A DNA stretch of 49,480 nucleotides from Bacteroidaceae bacterium (GTDB lineage Bacteria > Bacteroidota > Bacteroidia > Bacteroidales > Bacteroidaceae), in assembly GCA_017547585.1 (NCBI GenBank), contig JAFYPH010000042.1, positions 1 to 49,480 of the forward strand, in the 5' to 3' direction. A program made the position numbers and the translations under genes. The notes under the pieces were generated by a model. It had not been told where the DNA came from. It searched no databases and saw only the letters and a program-made list of their open reading frames with translations. Shown one piece after another: positions 9,022 through 19,683 of the stretch (positions within the stretch are counted from its first letter, which is position 1; the number at the start of each line of letters is the position of its first letter).

Positions 9022-9414
9022 CTAAATAATCAGCCTCCGCAAAGCAAACACATAATATCTGCTTGCAGGGGTACAATAGAATGGAGAAGAAAGAGTATAG
9101 AGCTTATAAAAAGAATCGGCCGAAAAACAAGAATTGCGGCACAATGCACCACCCTGCAACAATTTGGAAAATATCATCTGACGCAACAGATTATTATTAG
9201 AATTGTTGCGCTCTATAGATTGCACAGGAATGGTTATTCCATTAGAAATATTTCCCGCATAAACATCGGGAATAGAGTATGCAGATAATATACACTCATT
9301 TTCCATAGAGACAAAAAGTCCATTCTCTTTGTCGCTTTTGGAAAATACGTCAACAAAAACACAACAAAGAAAAACAGGAAAAAGAAACGATACTATCCTT
9401 AAAATCTTCTTCAT
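9022..9414 (-). CDS. Small hypothetical secreted protein directly behind a terminator hairpin
   Basis: This 130-aa ORF starts with a plausible signal peptide or single membrane anchor (MKKILRIVSFLFPVFLCCVF). The remainder is polar, has four more cysteines, and ends ASRYYVFALRRLII. I do not recognise a family. Its ATG lies seven bases after the end of a perfect 21-bp inverted repeat with a T6 tail, so it would be transcribed only by read-through from the M60 operon or from a promoter I cannot see. AT-rich composition and isolation make it uncertain that this is an expressed gene, although the signal-peptide start speaks for coding. Confidence 0.45.
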   Translation of the reverse strand: MKKILRIVSFLFPVFLCCVFVDVFSKSDKENGLFVSMENECILSAYSIPDVYAGNISNGITIPVQSIERNNSNNNLLRQMIFSKLLQGGALCRNSCFSADSFYKLYTLSSPFYCTPASRYYVFALRRLII

Positions 9415-9463
9415 AAAAAATCATATATAATACCGCATGAGACTCATGCGGTATTATATATGA
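9415..9463 (-). terminator. Perfect 21-bp palindromic terminator after the M60 operon
   Basis: Arms 9421-9441 and 9443-9463 are exact reverse complements around one base, with GC-rich core ACCGCATGAG. On the minus strand the hairpin starts 8 bases after the stop of the last M60 gene and is followed by six T (9415-9420), the classic intrinsic terminator layout. Confidence 0.9.
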
Positions 9464-9471
9464 AGCTAAAT

Positions 9472-12400
9472 TTATTTTACATACATTTTCTTGCCGTTCA
9501 CAATGTATATTCCCGCCGAGGTTATTCTCTTTACCTTGCGGCCGCGGGCATCGTAAATGACTGCATCAATCTCGTCGGATAATATACCGCCAATACCTGT
9601 AGATACAGTGTAACCTGCGTTTACGGTAGCAACAAGGGCAGTAAGCTCATCGATGAGTGAAGGGCACAAGTTGTAGTATTTATTGTCTACAACCACCTGA
9701 GACTGTGCAACCTTGGCCATCATAGCCTCTACATCAGCTGCAAGAGTCTCGCTCACAACCTCGATACCATCTTTGAAGGTGATTGAAGATGTGTTTGTAG
9801 TGTCCACAATAAGATTATAAACTTCTGTAGCCGATGCTATAAGCTCTTTAAGAGCCTTTTCATCAGCTTTCTCCTTTTTAAGGTTCACACACACTAATCT
9901 CCACAAAGATTTTATATCATCGTGCTTCCAACCTACCACAACATGCTCATAACTACAATGGAATGCCGATGATACATCCCCACTCTTATGCAGATAATAT
10001 TCAGCAAAGCCACGCTCACCGATAGTTATTTTCACAGCCTCGGCCTGTTTGGAAGTTGTTGCAGACACACGACTATCCAACTGTAATACATTTATATACT
10101 TACCGTTCGTGGTAATGTTGTACTCATTTTCCTTTCCCGTGGAAACAAATGTAAAACTGCGCGCTTTAGGTGTGGATGTTCCGGATTTACAAACAAAATT
10201 GCCACCCTCGTAATAGATTGAATATTGAGGGAAATAGATATTATAGAGCTGGTAGCTGTTACCATCCTGTATCTTCACACGGTTGTTTTCATCATCGGCA
10301 ATGATTTTTGAAACCTCAGCATCTATTATTGTTGCCCACTGGCCGTATGTACGCACACTCTGGTCTTTATTCTCGATGGCAGCTTTTGCGCTGTCGGTGA
10401 GAGCTATAAGTGTCGAAAGGGCACTTTCATAGTAGTAGCCAACATTTTTATTTCCACTGTCTTTAAAATCCAAAATACCTTGAGCAGACACAAGCGCCTC
10501 GTTGAGAGCCTCAAGCTGTTCCTCTTCGGTTCCCTGATTCTTTGTTTTTACAGAAACCTCGGTGCCGTTGGCCGACACTGCCACTACATACACTTCATTG
10601 GCTATAGTCTCATCCGGGATTTCTATCTTGCGGAAATTGGAGAATGTAAGCAGCTTATTGTCGCTGTTGTACACTTTGAATCCTACAGCACCACTACCTT
10701 TTGAAATAATAATACTCTTTCCTGACTTACTGTAAACATACCCCTCGGCAACAACGCCCATAGAATCGGGAACAAAAGCAGTATATTGTCCGACATCGCC
10801 ATATTTTCCGGGAGTATATTCAAGTTTAAGACCCTCGCCACCATCGGTACGGACAGGGTTTATTCTATCTTCTATAAACTGGATAGCTCCTGCACGCTTG
10901 GGATATTTTGCCAGTTTTTTCTTTGTATCGCTAATCATTCGCGCAGTAGAATTTATAGTATAAGAACCATAATCTCCAATGGTTACGTTAATCATAGGAA
11001 CAAAGAATCCATGAGCCTCGAAAAAGTCAGTAAGGTCCTCGCCGGCAGCCTCGGCACATTTTTCGGCAAATTTAAGAAGGTCGTTTCGGCCATAGTTAGT
11101 ACCCTCACCCGATGATTTTTCTATCGGGTCCTCACGCAGAAGTTTGAAAAGTCTAGGATAAAATTCTGTATTGTTTCCTGCAGCATGATAGTAAAGATAG
11201 AGCTGAAAGTACATACGCATCATAATACCAATATTACGGAGTGTCCAAGGAACTTCATTCTCGAAATCCTTTACAATATCGGCATTAGGCGTTCCCCATG
11301 TGACGAACTTTCCAAGCTTGTGGGTTACTACGTTAGAGAAGAGGTTGTTACTAACCTCGCCGCAACGAATCATGTTTATGGCAGCCTGATGAATGTGTCC
11401 ATTCTCGTGCGCAGGTCCCCATGCATTGTCACTGTTTTTCATGACATTTCTAAAGGGGAGGATATTTGTGAGAATTGTGCGGACATGGAAAGTCTCATAA
11501 GCACCGGCTGCTTGATAACCATCTGTTAGTGAAACTGCACACAACCTATTATTGAAACGCGAAGGATAATAATCTTCGAGTCCCATAATCTCGTGCTGCC
11601 ATTTTACCATATTATCCCACCATCCTATTGCGTCGCTGATGCTGTCGGGGCAACAATTATCCTTTATCATATATTCGAGTTCCATGAAAAAGGCCTCACG
11701 CTCGCCCTTTACATACATATATCTATGCTTAGCAAAGTTACGGGTAATATCCACCCAATCATCATCATTGTGACGGCTCTTGTCCCAATAACCGTTTACA
11801 TAACCTCCCTCAATATGGATGGGTATTGAGTCAAAGTCGGCAAGAACGTGCTCTCTTCTTGTATCGGCCACATAATTTATAAAAAAAGTCTGGTCGTTAC
11901 GCACAATAGGGAGTATATTCAATCCCTTTTTCAATTCTGTCCTTATACCCCATGGACTATTGCCAGAAACAGCATCTATTTCAAGCGTAGCACCATCTTT
12001 AGGCTCTTTACCTACAAAAATATAGAGAACATCACCCTCGTTGGCACAGATACCTGTGGGATTATTAAGCCACGAATAGGGGCTTATCATAAGAATGCTT
12101 GTCCAGTGGTCAGGGTTACTGTAAGGTTCGTATGTATGTACGCGGAACTCCTTTTCTCGAGCCTTCCACGAACCATTCTTCACCTTAAGGGCAATATTTG
12201 TGATTTCATTGCCGCAACCTTCGAGTGCCGCTTTAAGTTCATCGTCACTCATGGAAACATACTCACTCTTGAGATCCGAACAAGACTCATCCTTGAAATA
12301 TTTCGACAATATAGCCGAAACACTATCTATATTTTCCCTTACATTATCAAACTCATTATATTTTGCACGTGCAGCAGCAATCTCTTCGTCAGAAATTTCC

Positions 12401-12876
12401 ACCTTTTCATAAGTCCACTCCGAACCCTCGAATCTGTTTACAGCCGAGTGCCAAAGTACAATATTATAATCACCTGCACAATGTATGCCTGTTGTACCAC
12501 CTGATTTATTTACAAAATTGTAACACTCCGTATCAAAGCCACTGTTACGCGATACATGAAAGATTGCCGGAGAGTTTCCTGTAGCAAATTTTTTGCTTAT
12601 CTCTGTTTCATTCTGCACATATTTTCCAGTGAAAATATTTTGTATATTCCAGCCTTCACCACTCTTTACAAACATCCACAGCTGGCTGTAATCACCATCT
12701 TTTTTTGCCTTACAATGCAACGTATTGGCACCATAATCTTCGGATAAAATGGCATTTTCCCTAAATGTATTTACCAAACGATAAACAACTCCATCTTCAG
12801 GGAAAATTTGAGCTTGCAACGGCATACCCGTTGCAAGCATCAAAAACAGTAAATTTAATAACTTTCTCATTTTCAT
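9472..12876 (-). CDS. M60-like (enhancin/mucinase-type) zinc metallopeptidase, subtype A, copy 1
   Basis: This 1134-aa protein has a signal peptide ending LQAQ. Order of parts: N-terminal lectin-like module (~25-155, with GIHC and a later SEW); M60 core (~243-640) with the gluzincin zinc motif HENGH (490-494) and the third ligand Glu-507 in RCGEVSNNLFSN; an alpha-helical linker; second lectin-like module (~870-995); a helical segment; and a sorting-like tail with YDARGRKVKRI and GIYIVNGKK. Known M60 enzymes cleave heavily glycosylated proteins such as mucins, often next to O-glycans, and the lectin-like modules suit such a substrate. The start overlaps the upstream gene's stop as ATGA, giving translational coupling; a second Met two codons on is an alternative. 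It is the last gene of a five-gene operon ending at the 9415-9463 terminator. Confidence 0.9.
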   Translation of the reverse strand: MKMRKLLNLLFLMLATGMPLQAQIFPEDGVVYRLVNTFRENAILSEDYGANTLHCKAKKDGDYSQLWMFVKSGEGWNIQNIFTGKYVQNETEISKKFATGNSPAIFHVSRNSGFDTECYNFVNKSGGTTGIHCAGDYNIVLWHSAVNRFEGSEWTYEKVEISDEEIAAARAKYNEFDNVRENIDSVSAILSKYFKDESCSDLKSEYVSMSDDELKAALEGCGNEITNIALKVKNGSWKAREKEFRVHTYEPYSNPDHWTSILMISPYSWLNNPTGICANEGDVLYIFVGKEPKDGATLEIDAVSGNSPWGIRTELKKGLNILPIVRNDQTFFINYVADTRREHVLADFDSIPIHIEGGYVNGYWDKSRHNDDDWVDITRNFAKHRYMYVKGEREAFFMELEYMIKDNCCPDSISDAIGWWDNMVKWQHEIMGLEDYYPSRFNNRLCAVSLTDGYQAAGAYETFHVRTILTNILPFRNVMKNSDNAWGPAHENGHIHQAAINMIRCGEVSNNLFSNVVTHKLGKFVTWGTPNADIVKDFENEVPWTLRNIGIMMRMYFQLYLYYHAAGNNTEFYPRLFKLLREDPIEKSSGEGTNYGRNDLLKFAEKCAEAAGEDLTDFFEAHGFFVPMINVTIGDYGSYTINSTARMISDTKKKLAKYPKRAGAIQFIEDRINPVRTDGGEGLKLEYTPGKYGDVGQYTAFVPDSMGVVAEGYVYSKSGKSIIISKGSGAVGFKVYNSDNKLLTFSNFRKIEIPDETIANEVYVVAVSANGTEVSVKTKNQGTEEEQLEALNEALVSAQGILDFKDSGNKNVGYYYESALSTLIALTDSAKAAIENKDQSVRTYGQWATIIDAEVSKIIADDENNRVKIQDGNSYQLYNIYFPQYSIYYEGGNFVCKSGTSTPKARSFTFVSTGKENEYNITTNGKYINVLQLDSRVSATTSKQAEAVKITIGERGFAEYYLHKSGDVSSAFHCSYEHVVVGWKHDDIKSLWRLVCVNLKKEKADEKALKELIASATEVYNLIVDTTNTSSITFKDGIEVVSETLAADVEAMMAKVAQSQVVVDNKYYNLCPSLIDELTALVATVNAGYTVSTGIGGILSDEIDAVIYDARGRKVKRITSAGIYIVNGKKMYVK

Positions 12877-15800
12877 TTCACATAAACCTTTTTACCATTC
12901 ACTATATAAATGCCCGGCGAAGTTATATTTTTCACCTTACGTCCGCGTGCATCATAAATGACAGCATCGGCCTCGTCGAATAATATACCGCCAATACCTG
13001 TAGAGACTGTGTAGCCTGCATTTACAGTGGCAATAATGGCTGTAAGTTCATCGATGAGTGCGAGAGTCTTTTCGTAGTATTTATTGGTTACTACATCCTG
13101 GGCCTGTGCAACCTTGGTCATCATAGCCTCAACGTCGGCAGCGAGAGTCTCGCTTGTAACCTCGATACCCTCTTTGAAACTTATTGAAGCTGTGTTTGTA
13201 GTGTCAACAATAAGGTCATGGATAGATGTTGCCTCGGTGACAAGAGCCTTGAGAGAATTTAGGTCGGCCTTCTCTTTCTTAAGGTCGGTACAAACGAGAG
13301 TCCACAATGAGGGGTCGTCAGTGTGGTTCCAGCCTACAACTTTGTAGCTCTGGTCGCAATGGATTCCCTTGCCTGTGTCGCCGGTCTTGTACATATAATA
13401 TTTAGCCACTCCATGCTCGCCCACGATGAATGTCAACGCATCGGCCTTCTTCGAAGAGGTTGCTTTTGCCTGCTGGCTGCGACCGATAGAGTTTATATAT
13501 GTACCGTTGCACGAAATGTAATATTCATTGTCGTTACCTGTTGAGGTGAATGTGAAGCGACGCGATTTTGGAGTAGTTGTTCCCGACTTACATGTGAGGA
13601 CTCCATTTTCACAGTACATTGAATATTTAGGGTACTGCACATTGTACAACTGATAGGTGTTGCCCGAATGCAACTGCACGCGGTTGTTCTCGTCAGAGGT
13701 CAACGCTACAATCTTTTTATCGAGAAGGATAGCCCACTCGCCGTATGAGCGCAGACTCTGATCCTTGTTCTCGACAACAGCCTTCACGCTGTCAACAAAA
13801 GGTGTAAACTCGTCAATCACGCTCGCATAGAAGTAACCAACATTCTTGTAGCCTGTATCTTTGAGAGAGAGAATAGCCTCGGCCGAAACGATTGCCTGAT
13901 TCAATGCCTCAAGCTGATCCTCTTCGCTACCGTTTCTCTTGTCGTTTACAGTGCTCTCGGTACCGTCGGCCGAAACTGCTACGATGATAAGGTCTTTTGC
14001 AACCATTTCGTTGGTAAGCTCAATCTCGTAGAAGTTGGTGAAGGTGAGCAGAGTGCTGTCGGCGTCGTAGATTTTGAAACCTACCGCGCCTGTACCGCCC
14101 GAGAATGTAAATTTGTTACCCGACTTTGTATAGATGTATCCGCTTGCCTGAGTATCGATAGAGTCGGCCATATAAGCTGTATACTGACCAACATTTCCGA
14201 ATTTTCCATGCTCGTATTCAAGCTTGTAGCCCTCGCCACCATCGGTACGGGGTGAATAATCGACGCGGTCCTCGATAAACTCAATAGCAGCAGCCTTCTT
14301 GGGATATTTATCCATTACAGCCTTTGTATTGTCAATCATGCTCTGTGTAGAGGTCACCAGATAGTCGCCATAATCGCTCGCCTCGACCTTGTTCATTACA
14401 TGGAAGAAGCCCCACGCCTCGAAGAACTTTGTAAGGTCCTCACCGGCAGCCTCGGCACACTTCTCGGCAAAGTACAGAAGGTCGTAGCGACCGAAGTTAG
14501 TAGCACCACCCGAAGTCTTTTTCATGGGGTTCGCACGCAACAGCTTGAACAATTTAGGATAGAATTGTGTGTCGTGTCCGCAAACATGGTAGTAGAGGTA
14601 GAGCTGGAAATACATACGCATTTTGAGGCCGATACCCTGCAAAGTCCAGGGAACAGCATCCATATAGTAGTCGGACATCACCTCAATGCCGTCGCCCCAA
14701 GTTACAAACTTACCCAGATTGAACACACTGATGTTCGAGAAAAGGTTGTTCGATGCCTCGGCACACGCAATCATGTTTATGAGATTCTGATGAACGTGAC
14801 CAACCTCGTGTGAGGGGCCCCAGCAGTGTCCGCTCTCTTCCCAAATATCCTCGATGGGAAGAACGTCGTGCAAGCAGTCCTCGACGTAGCTTGTAACGTG
14901 GTTGGTAGCAGACATCAGTCCGTCGCCGTCAAAAGAGACTGCACAAAGACGGTTATTGTAGCGCGAAGGACGATACTCTTCGAGTCCCATAATTTCCTGC
15001 TGCCACATTACCATATTGTCCCACCAGCCGATAGCATCGGTGATGGTGTTGGGGCAAACATCGCTCGAAATCATCACCTTACGATTCATGAAGTACATCA
15101 TACGGTCGCCTCTGACGAACATATATTTATGCTTCGCATGGTTGCGTGTGAGGTCCACCCAGTCGTCGTCATTGTGACGCTGCTTGTCCCAATAACCGTT
15201 TACGTAACCACCCTCAATGTGGATGGGAATTGAGTCGAAGTCGGCAAGAACTTTATCTTTTCTTGTGTCGGCTGTGTAGATGATGAAGTATGTGAGGTCT
15301 TTACCGATTACAGGAATCACGTTCATTCCCTTTTTAAGCTCGGTGCGTTTGCCTTTTGAACTATTGTTTACGATAGCATCAATTTCGAGTGTAGAACCTT
15401 CTTTAGGATCGGCACCCACAAACACATAAAGAACGTCGCCGCCTGTGGCACAGATACCTGTGGGGTTGTTCAGCCACGAGTAGTACTTTGTTTTTACAAT
15501 CTCTCCCCAATGGTCGGGATTACTATAAGGGCCATAGGTGCACACACGGAACTCCTTCTCGCGATCGGCCCATGCGTCGTTCTTAATCTTCTGGGCAATA
15601 GCAATAAGCTCGGAGCCGCAGCCTGCCAACGAAGCAGTAAGCTCATCGTCGCTCATAGCTGCGTACTCGCTCTTGAGTATTGTACAAGCAACATCCTCGA
15701 AGTGTGAAGAGTAAATTTCGCTTATAGCCTCTTGATTGTTGTAGAGATTAGAAAGTTCCTCTACTCTGATGCGTGCAGCAGTAATCTGCTCGTCCGAAAC

Positions 15801-16271
15801 ATCCACTCTTGCGTAAGTCCACTCCGAGCCGCCCAATTCATCTGTCGCAGAATACCAGGGAACTACGTCGTTGTCAGTCTCGCAGTGGATACCCCAACGG
15901 CCACCCTTTTCGTTCACCAAATTGTAGCACTCTTTTGTGAAAGACTTGTTCTCAACAACATAGAATACGGCAGGAGTAGTGTCTGTGCGGTAGAGGCGGC
16001 TGTTGCTGCTCTCTATCTGCACGTAGCGCTCGGTAAGCACATTCTGAATGTTCCAGCCTTCGCCACTCTTTGTGAATCTCCACACGTCGTTACACAGTGA
16101 ACTCTCTGCACCACCATTAAGCTCGTTGTTTAGATAGTTCTCGATGAGCACAGCATTGTCTCTTACCATATTTATGATACGGTAAGTGGCACCATCCTCG
16201 GGGAAAGTCTGTGCCTGCAACGTGAATACCGTTGCAAGCATCAGAGCTAAAGAATAAAAAAATCTTTTCAT
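12873..16271 (-). CDS. M60-like zinc metallopeptidase, subtype B, copy 1
   Basis: This 1132-aa paralogue of its neighbours has signal peptide MKRFFYSLALMLATVFTLQA. It has the same plan: lectin-like module, M60 core, helical linker, second lectin-like module and GIYIVNGKK tail. The zinc site is HEVGH (488-492) with Glu-505 in ACAEASNNLFSN. HEVGH and EASNN, against HENGH and EVSNN, separate subtype B from A. The C-terminal half is much closer to the next copy upstream than to the other two (shared SGNKFTFSGGTGAVGFKIYD and TTTPKSRRFTFTSTG). It lies 8 bases after the preceding M60 gene and overlaps the following one by 4 bases, so all are in one transcript. An outer-surface or secreted location is inferred from signal peptide and tail. 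Confidence 0.9.
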   Translation of the reverse strand: MKRFFYSLALMLATVFTLQAQTFPEDGATYRIINMVRDNAVLIENYLNNELNGGAESSLCNDVWRFTKSGEGWNIQNVLTERYVQIESSNSRLYRTDTTPAVFYVVENKSFTKECYNLVNEKGGRWGIHCETDNDVVPWYSATDELGGSEWTYARVDVSDEQITAARIRVEELSNLYNNQEAISEIYSSHFEDVACTILKSEYAAMSDDELTASLAGCGSELIAIAQKIKNDAWADREKEFRVCTYGPYSNPDHWGEIVKTKYYSWLNNPTGICATGGDVLYVFVGADPKEGSTLEIDAIVNNSSKGKRTELKKGMNVIPVIGKDLTYFIIYTADTRKDKVLADFDSIPIHIEGGYVNGYWDKQRHNDDDWVDLTRNHAKHKYMFVRGDRMMYFMNRKVMISSDVCPNTITDAIGWWDNMVMWQQEIMGLEEYRPSRYNNRLCAVSFDGDGLMSATNHVTSYVEDCLHDVLPIEDIWEESGHCWGPSHEVGHVHQNLINMIACAEASNNLFSNISVFNLGKFVTWGDGIEVMSDYYMDAVPWTLQGIGLKMRMYFQLYLYYHVCGHDTQFYPKLFKLLRANPMKKTSGGATNFGRYDLLYFAEKCAEAAGEDLTKFFEAWGFFHVMNKVEASDYGDYLVTSTQSMIDNTKAVMDKYPKKAAAIEFIEDRVDYSPRTDGGEGYKLEYEHGKFGNVGQYTAYMADSIDTQASGYIYTKSGNKFTFSGGTGAVGFKIYDADSTLLTFTNFYEIELTNEMVAKDLIIVAVSADGTESTVNDKRNGSEEDQLEALNQAIVSAEAILSLKDTGYKNVGYFYASVIDEFTPFVDSVKAVVENKDQSLRSYGEWAILLDKKIVALTSDENNRVQLHSGNTYQLYNVQYPKYSMYCENGVLTCKSGTTTPKSRRFTFTSTGNDNEYYISCNGTYINSIGRSQQAKATSSKKADALTFIVGEHGVAKYYMYKTGDTGKGIHCDQSYKVVGWNHTDDPSLWTLVCTDLKKEKADLNSLKALVTEATSIHDLIVDTTNTASISFKEGIEVTSETLAADVEAMMTKVAQAQDVVTNKYYEKTLALIDELTAIIATVNAGYTVSTGIGGILFDEADAVIYDARGRKVKNITSPGIYIVNGKKVYVK

Positions 16272-16279
16272 TTTATCGT

Positions 16280-19200
16280 TTACTTTTCAATGTATATTTT
16301 CTTGCCGTTCACAATATAGAAGCCCGACGAAGTTATTCTCTTCACCTTGCGTCCACGAACGTCGTATATTACTGCATCGGCCTCGTCGAATGTCACTCCG
16401 TTGATACCTGTAGCTACTGTGTAGCCTGCATTTACGGTGGCGATAATAGCTGTGAGCTCGTCGATGAGTACAGGGCATTTATCGTAATATTTATTGTCGA
16501 CAACACTCTGCGACTGCGCAACCTGGGCCATCATAGCCTCGACGTCGGCAGCGAGAGTCTCGCTTGTAACCTCGATACCCTCGTTGAAGGTAATTGCATC
16601 GGTGTTTGTGGTGTCGACAATAAGGTCGTGGATAGATGTTGCCTCGGTGATGAGAGCCTTGAGAGAATTGAGGTCGGCCTTCTCTTTCTTCTGATCCACG
16701 CACACAAGAGTCCACAAAGAGGGATCGTCTGTGTGGTTCCATCCTACAACATTGTAGTATTGGTCGCAGTGCAATCCAAGGTCGGTGTCGCCTGTTACGT
16801 GGACGAAAAATTTACCCATTCCATGCTCGCCAACGGTGAACTTTATTGCATCGGCCTTCTTGCCGGTAGTAGCCTGTCTGCTTCGGGCAACGTAGTTTAT
16901 ATAGGAACCATTGATATCGATAATATACTCATTCTCCTTTCCTGTCGAAGTGAATGTGAAACGACGCGATTTTGGAGTAGTCGTTCCTGATTTACATGTT
17001 ACCTTGCCATTCTCGGCGTACATTGTGTATTTAGAATAGTTCACATTGTACAGCTGATAGGTGTTGCCCGAATGCAACTGCACACGGCTATTCTTGTCGG
17101 AAACAATGGTTGCAACCTTTTTGTCGAGGAGCATTGCCCACTCGCCATATTTGTGCACACTCTGGTCGTTGTTCTCGATGACAGCCTTCACGCTATCGAC
17201 CATAGGCACAAATTCGTCAATCACACTCGCGTAGAAATAACCTACATTTTTGTAGCCTTTATCTTTGCAAGCAATGAGAGTCTCGGCTGCTGCGAGAGCC
17301 TCGTTAAGAGCCTCTAACTGCTGCTCCTCGGTACCGTTCTTCTTGTCGTTCACGGTAACCTCGGTGCCGTTGGCCGAAACAGCCACGATGATAAGCTCTT
17401 TTGCAGCCATTTCGTTAGAAAGCTCTATAGAATGGAAGTTTGTAAAGGTGAGCAGAGTGCTGTCGGCGTCGTATATTTTGAAACCTACCGCGCCTGTACC
17501 GCCCGAGAATGTAAACTTATTGCCCGACTTTGCAAAGATGTAGCCACCGGCAACAGTCTCTATAGAGTCGGCCATATAGGCTGTATATTGTCCGAGCTCG
17601 GCATATTTTCCGGCAACATAATCGAGCTTGTAGCCCTCACCGCCGTCGGTACGCAACGAAGGCGCCGCACGGTCCTCGATAAACTCTACAGCAGCAGCTT
17701 TGGGGAATTTTGCCATAGCTTTCTTTGTGTCGTTTATCATTCTTTCGGTAGAAGACAATTTATAGTCGCCATAATCGCCAATGCTTATGTTGGACATAGG
17801 AACAAAGAATCCCCACGCCTCGAAGAAGTTTGTAAGATCCTCGCCGGCAGCCTCGCAACATTTGAGTGCAAAGTGGAGAAGGTCGTTGCGACCGTAGTTT
17901 ATGGTACTTCCGGCCTTCTTGCTCATCGGGTCTTCGCGCAACAGCTTGAAGAGTGTCGGGTAGAAGTTGGGATTGTTGCCTGCAACATGGTAGTAGAGGT
18001 ACAACTGCCAATACATACGCATCTTGGCACCAATATCCTGTGTAGTCCAAGGAACTTTGTCCATATAGTATTTTGCCATATTCTTAACAACCTCGTCGCC
18101 CGAAGTTACGAATTTTCCCAGCTTATAGATGCTGAGGTTAGAGAAGAGGTTGTTACTAGCCTCGCTACAGCCAATCATATTGATTGCACCCTGATGCACA
18201 TGACCAACCTCGTGAGAGGGGCCCCAGCAGAAGCCTGACTTCTCCATAATTTTCTTATAGGGGAGAATCTCGAACAGACAGGTCTCTACGTAATTTGTAA
18301 CGTGGTAGGTTGCAGACATCAGTCCGTCACCGGCATAAGAAATTCCGCAAAGAAGGTTGTTGAAACGCGAAGGACGAACATCCTCGAAGCCCATAATCTC
18401 TTGCTGCCACTTTACCATATTGTCCCACCAACCGATGGCGTCGCTGATGGTGTTGGGGCAAATATTGCTCGAAGTAATAAGCTCGCGATTCATAAAGTAC
18501 ATCATATAATCACCCTTCACGAAGATGTATTTATGCTTCGCGTGGTTGCGTGTGATGTCCACCCAATCCTCGTCTGTGTGGCGATTCTTGTCCCAATAGC
18601 AGTTTACGTAACCACCCTCAATGTGGATGGGAATAGAGTCAAAATCGGCAAGAACGTGTGTCTTTTTTGTATCGGCTGTGTAGATAATGAAATATGTGAG
18701 GTCTTTTTTAGTTACGGGAATCACATTCATTCCTTTCTTGAGAGTGGTACGTGTACCCTTGGAATCGTTGTTGCTAACAGCATCAATCTCGAGTGTAGCA
18801 CCCTCTTTGGGGTCGGCACCCACAAACACATAAAGAACATCGCCAGCCGACGCACAGATACCCGTGGGGTTGCTCAGCCACGAGTAGGCAAAGGTCAGCA
18901 ATTTCTCGCACCAATAGTCGGGGTCGCTGTAGGGGCCATAAGAACTTACACGATACTCTTTCTCGCGCTCGGCCCAAGTGTTATTCTTTATCTTGAGGGC
19001 AATGGAAATAAGCTCGTCACCGCAGCTATCCATAGACGCAGCAAGCTCTTCGTCGCTCATTGCCTGATACTCGCTCTTGAGTATTGTACAAGCAGCATCC
19101 TCGAAGTGTGAAGAGTAAATTTCATTCACAAGCTGCTGATTGTTGTACACAAATGTCAGGTCCTCAACCTTTTTGCGCGCAGCGGCAATAACCTCGTCCG

Positions 19201-19675
19201 AGACATCCACTCTTTCATAAGTCCACTCTGTACCCTCGTATTTGGTTGTTCCGGGGAACCAGGGTACAATTCTATAGCCCGATGCACAATGAATTGCATA
19301 GTAGTTGTTGCTACCATTAAGAATATTGTAGCACTCCTCGCTGAATTTTGTGTTTCTCGTTACTTTGTATGTAGCGGGGGTTACATCTGTATGGAAAACT
19401 ACATCAAAGCCAATCTCATTCTGGATGTAGCGCTCGGTAAGCACATTCTGCATTATCCAATCCTCGCCACTCTTTATGAACTTCCAAAGGTCGTTACACA
19501 TTGACGACTCGCCACCACCAATAAGTTTATTGGTCAAATAATCCTCGACAAGCACAGCATTCTCCCTTACCGTATTTATTAATCGATAGGTTGCACCATC
19601 TTGTGGAAACTCCTGCGCCTGCACAATCGTCACCGATACAAGCAACAAGAAAATAGAATTCAGTATTTTTTTCAT
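16280..19675 (-). CDS. M60-like zinc metallopeptidase, subtype B, copy 2
   Basis: This 1131-aa protein has signal peptide MKKILNSIFLLLVSVTIVQA. Zinc motif HEVGH at 488-492 with Glu-505 (GCSEASNNLFSN). Domain order is as in its paralogues. It belongs with the adjacent B copy over most of its length. However, the block NNPNFYPTLFKLLREDP just after the active site matches the A-type copy upstream and not the B-type partner, and the underlying DNA (about 17937-18026 against 21353-21442) is almost identical; gene conversion is likely. The tail reads DVRGRKVKRI, then GFYIVNGKKIYIEK. Eight bases separate it from both the gene before and the gene after, so it sits in the middle of the operon. Confidence 0.9.
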   Translation of the reverse strand: MKKILNSIFLLLVSVTIVQAQEFPQDGATYRLINTVRENAVLVEDYLTNKLIGGGESSMCNDLWKFIKSGEDWIMQNVLTERYIQNEIGFDVVFHTDVTPATYKVTRNTKFSEECYNILNGSNNYYAIHCASGYRIVPWFPGTTKYEGTEWTYERVDVSDEVIAAARKKVEDLTFVYNNQQLVNEIYSSHFEDAACTILKSEYQAMSDEELAASMDSCGDELISIALKIKNNTWAEREKEYRVSSYGPYSDPDYWCEKLLTFAYSWLSNPTGICASAGDVLYVFVGADPKEGATLEIDAVSNNDSKGTRTTLKKGMNVIPVTKKDLTYFIIYTADTKKTHVLADFDSIPIHIEGGYVNCYWDKNRHTDEDWVDITRNHAKHKYIFVKGDYMMYFMNRELITSSNICPNTISDAIGWWDNMVKWQQEIMGFEDVRPSRFNNLLCGISYAGDGLMSATYHVTNYVETCLFEILPYKKIMEKSGFCWGPSHEVGHVHQGAINMIGCSEASNNLFSNLSIYKLGKFVTSGDEVVKNMAKYYMDKVPWTTQDIGAKMRMYWQLYLYYHVAGNNPNFYPTLFKLLREDPMSKKAGSTINYGRNDLLHFALKCCEAAGEDLTNFFEAWGFFVPMSNISIGDYGDYKLSSTERMINDTKKAMAKFPKAAAVEFIEDRAAPSLRTDGGEGYKLDYVAGKYAELGQYTAYMADSIETVAGGYIFAKSGNKFTFSGGTGAVGFKIYDADSTLLTFTNFHSIELSNEMAAKELIIVAVSANGTEVTVNDKKNGTEEQQLEALNEALAAAETLIACKDKGYKNVGYFYASVIDEFVPMVDSVKAVIENNDQSVHKYGEWAMLLDKKVATIVSDKNSRVQLHSGNTYQLYNVNYSKYTMYAENGKVTCKSGTTTPKSRRFTFTSTGKENEYIIDINGSYINYVARSRQATTGKKADAIKFTVGEHGMGKFFVHVTGDTDLGLHCDQYYNVVGWNHTDDPSLWTLVCVDQKKEKADLNSLKALITEATSIHDLIVDTTNTDAITFNEGIEVTSETLAADVEAMMAQVAQSQSVVDNKYYDKCPVLIDELTAIIATVNAGYTVATGINGVTFDEADAVIYDVRGRKVKRITSSGFYIVNGKKIYIEK

Positions 19676-19683
19676 TTTACCTA

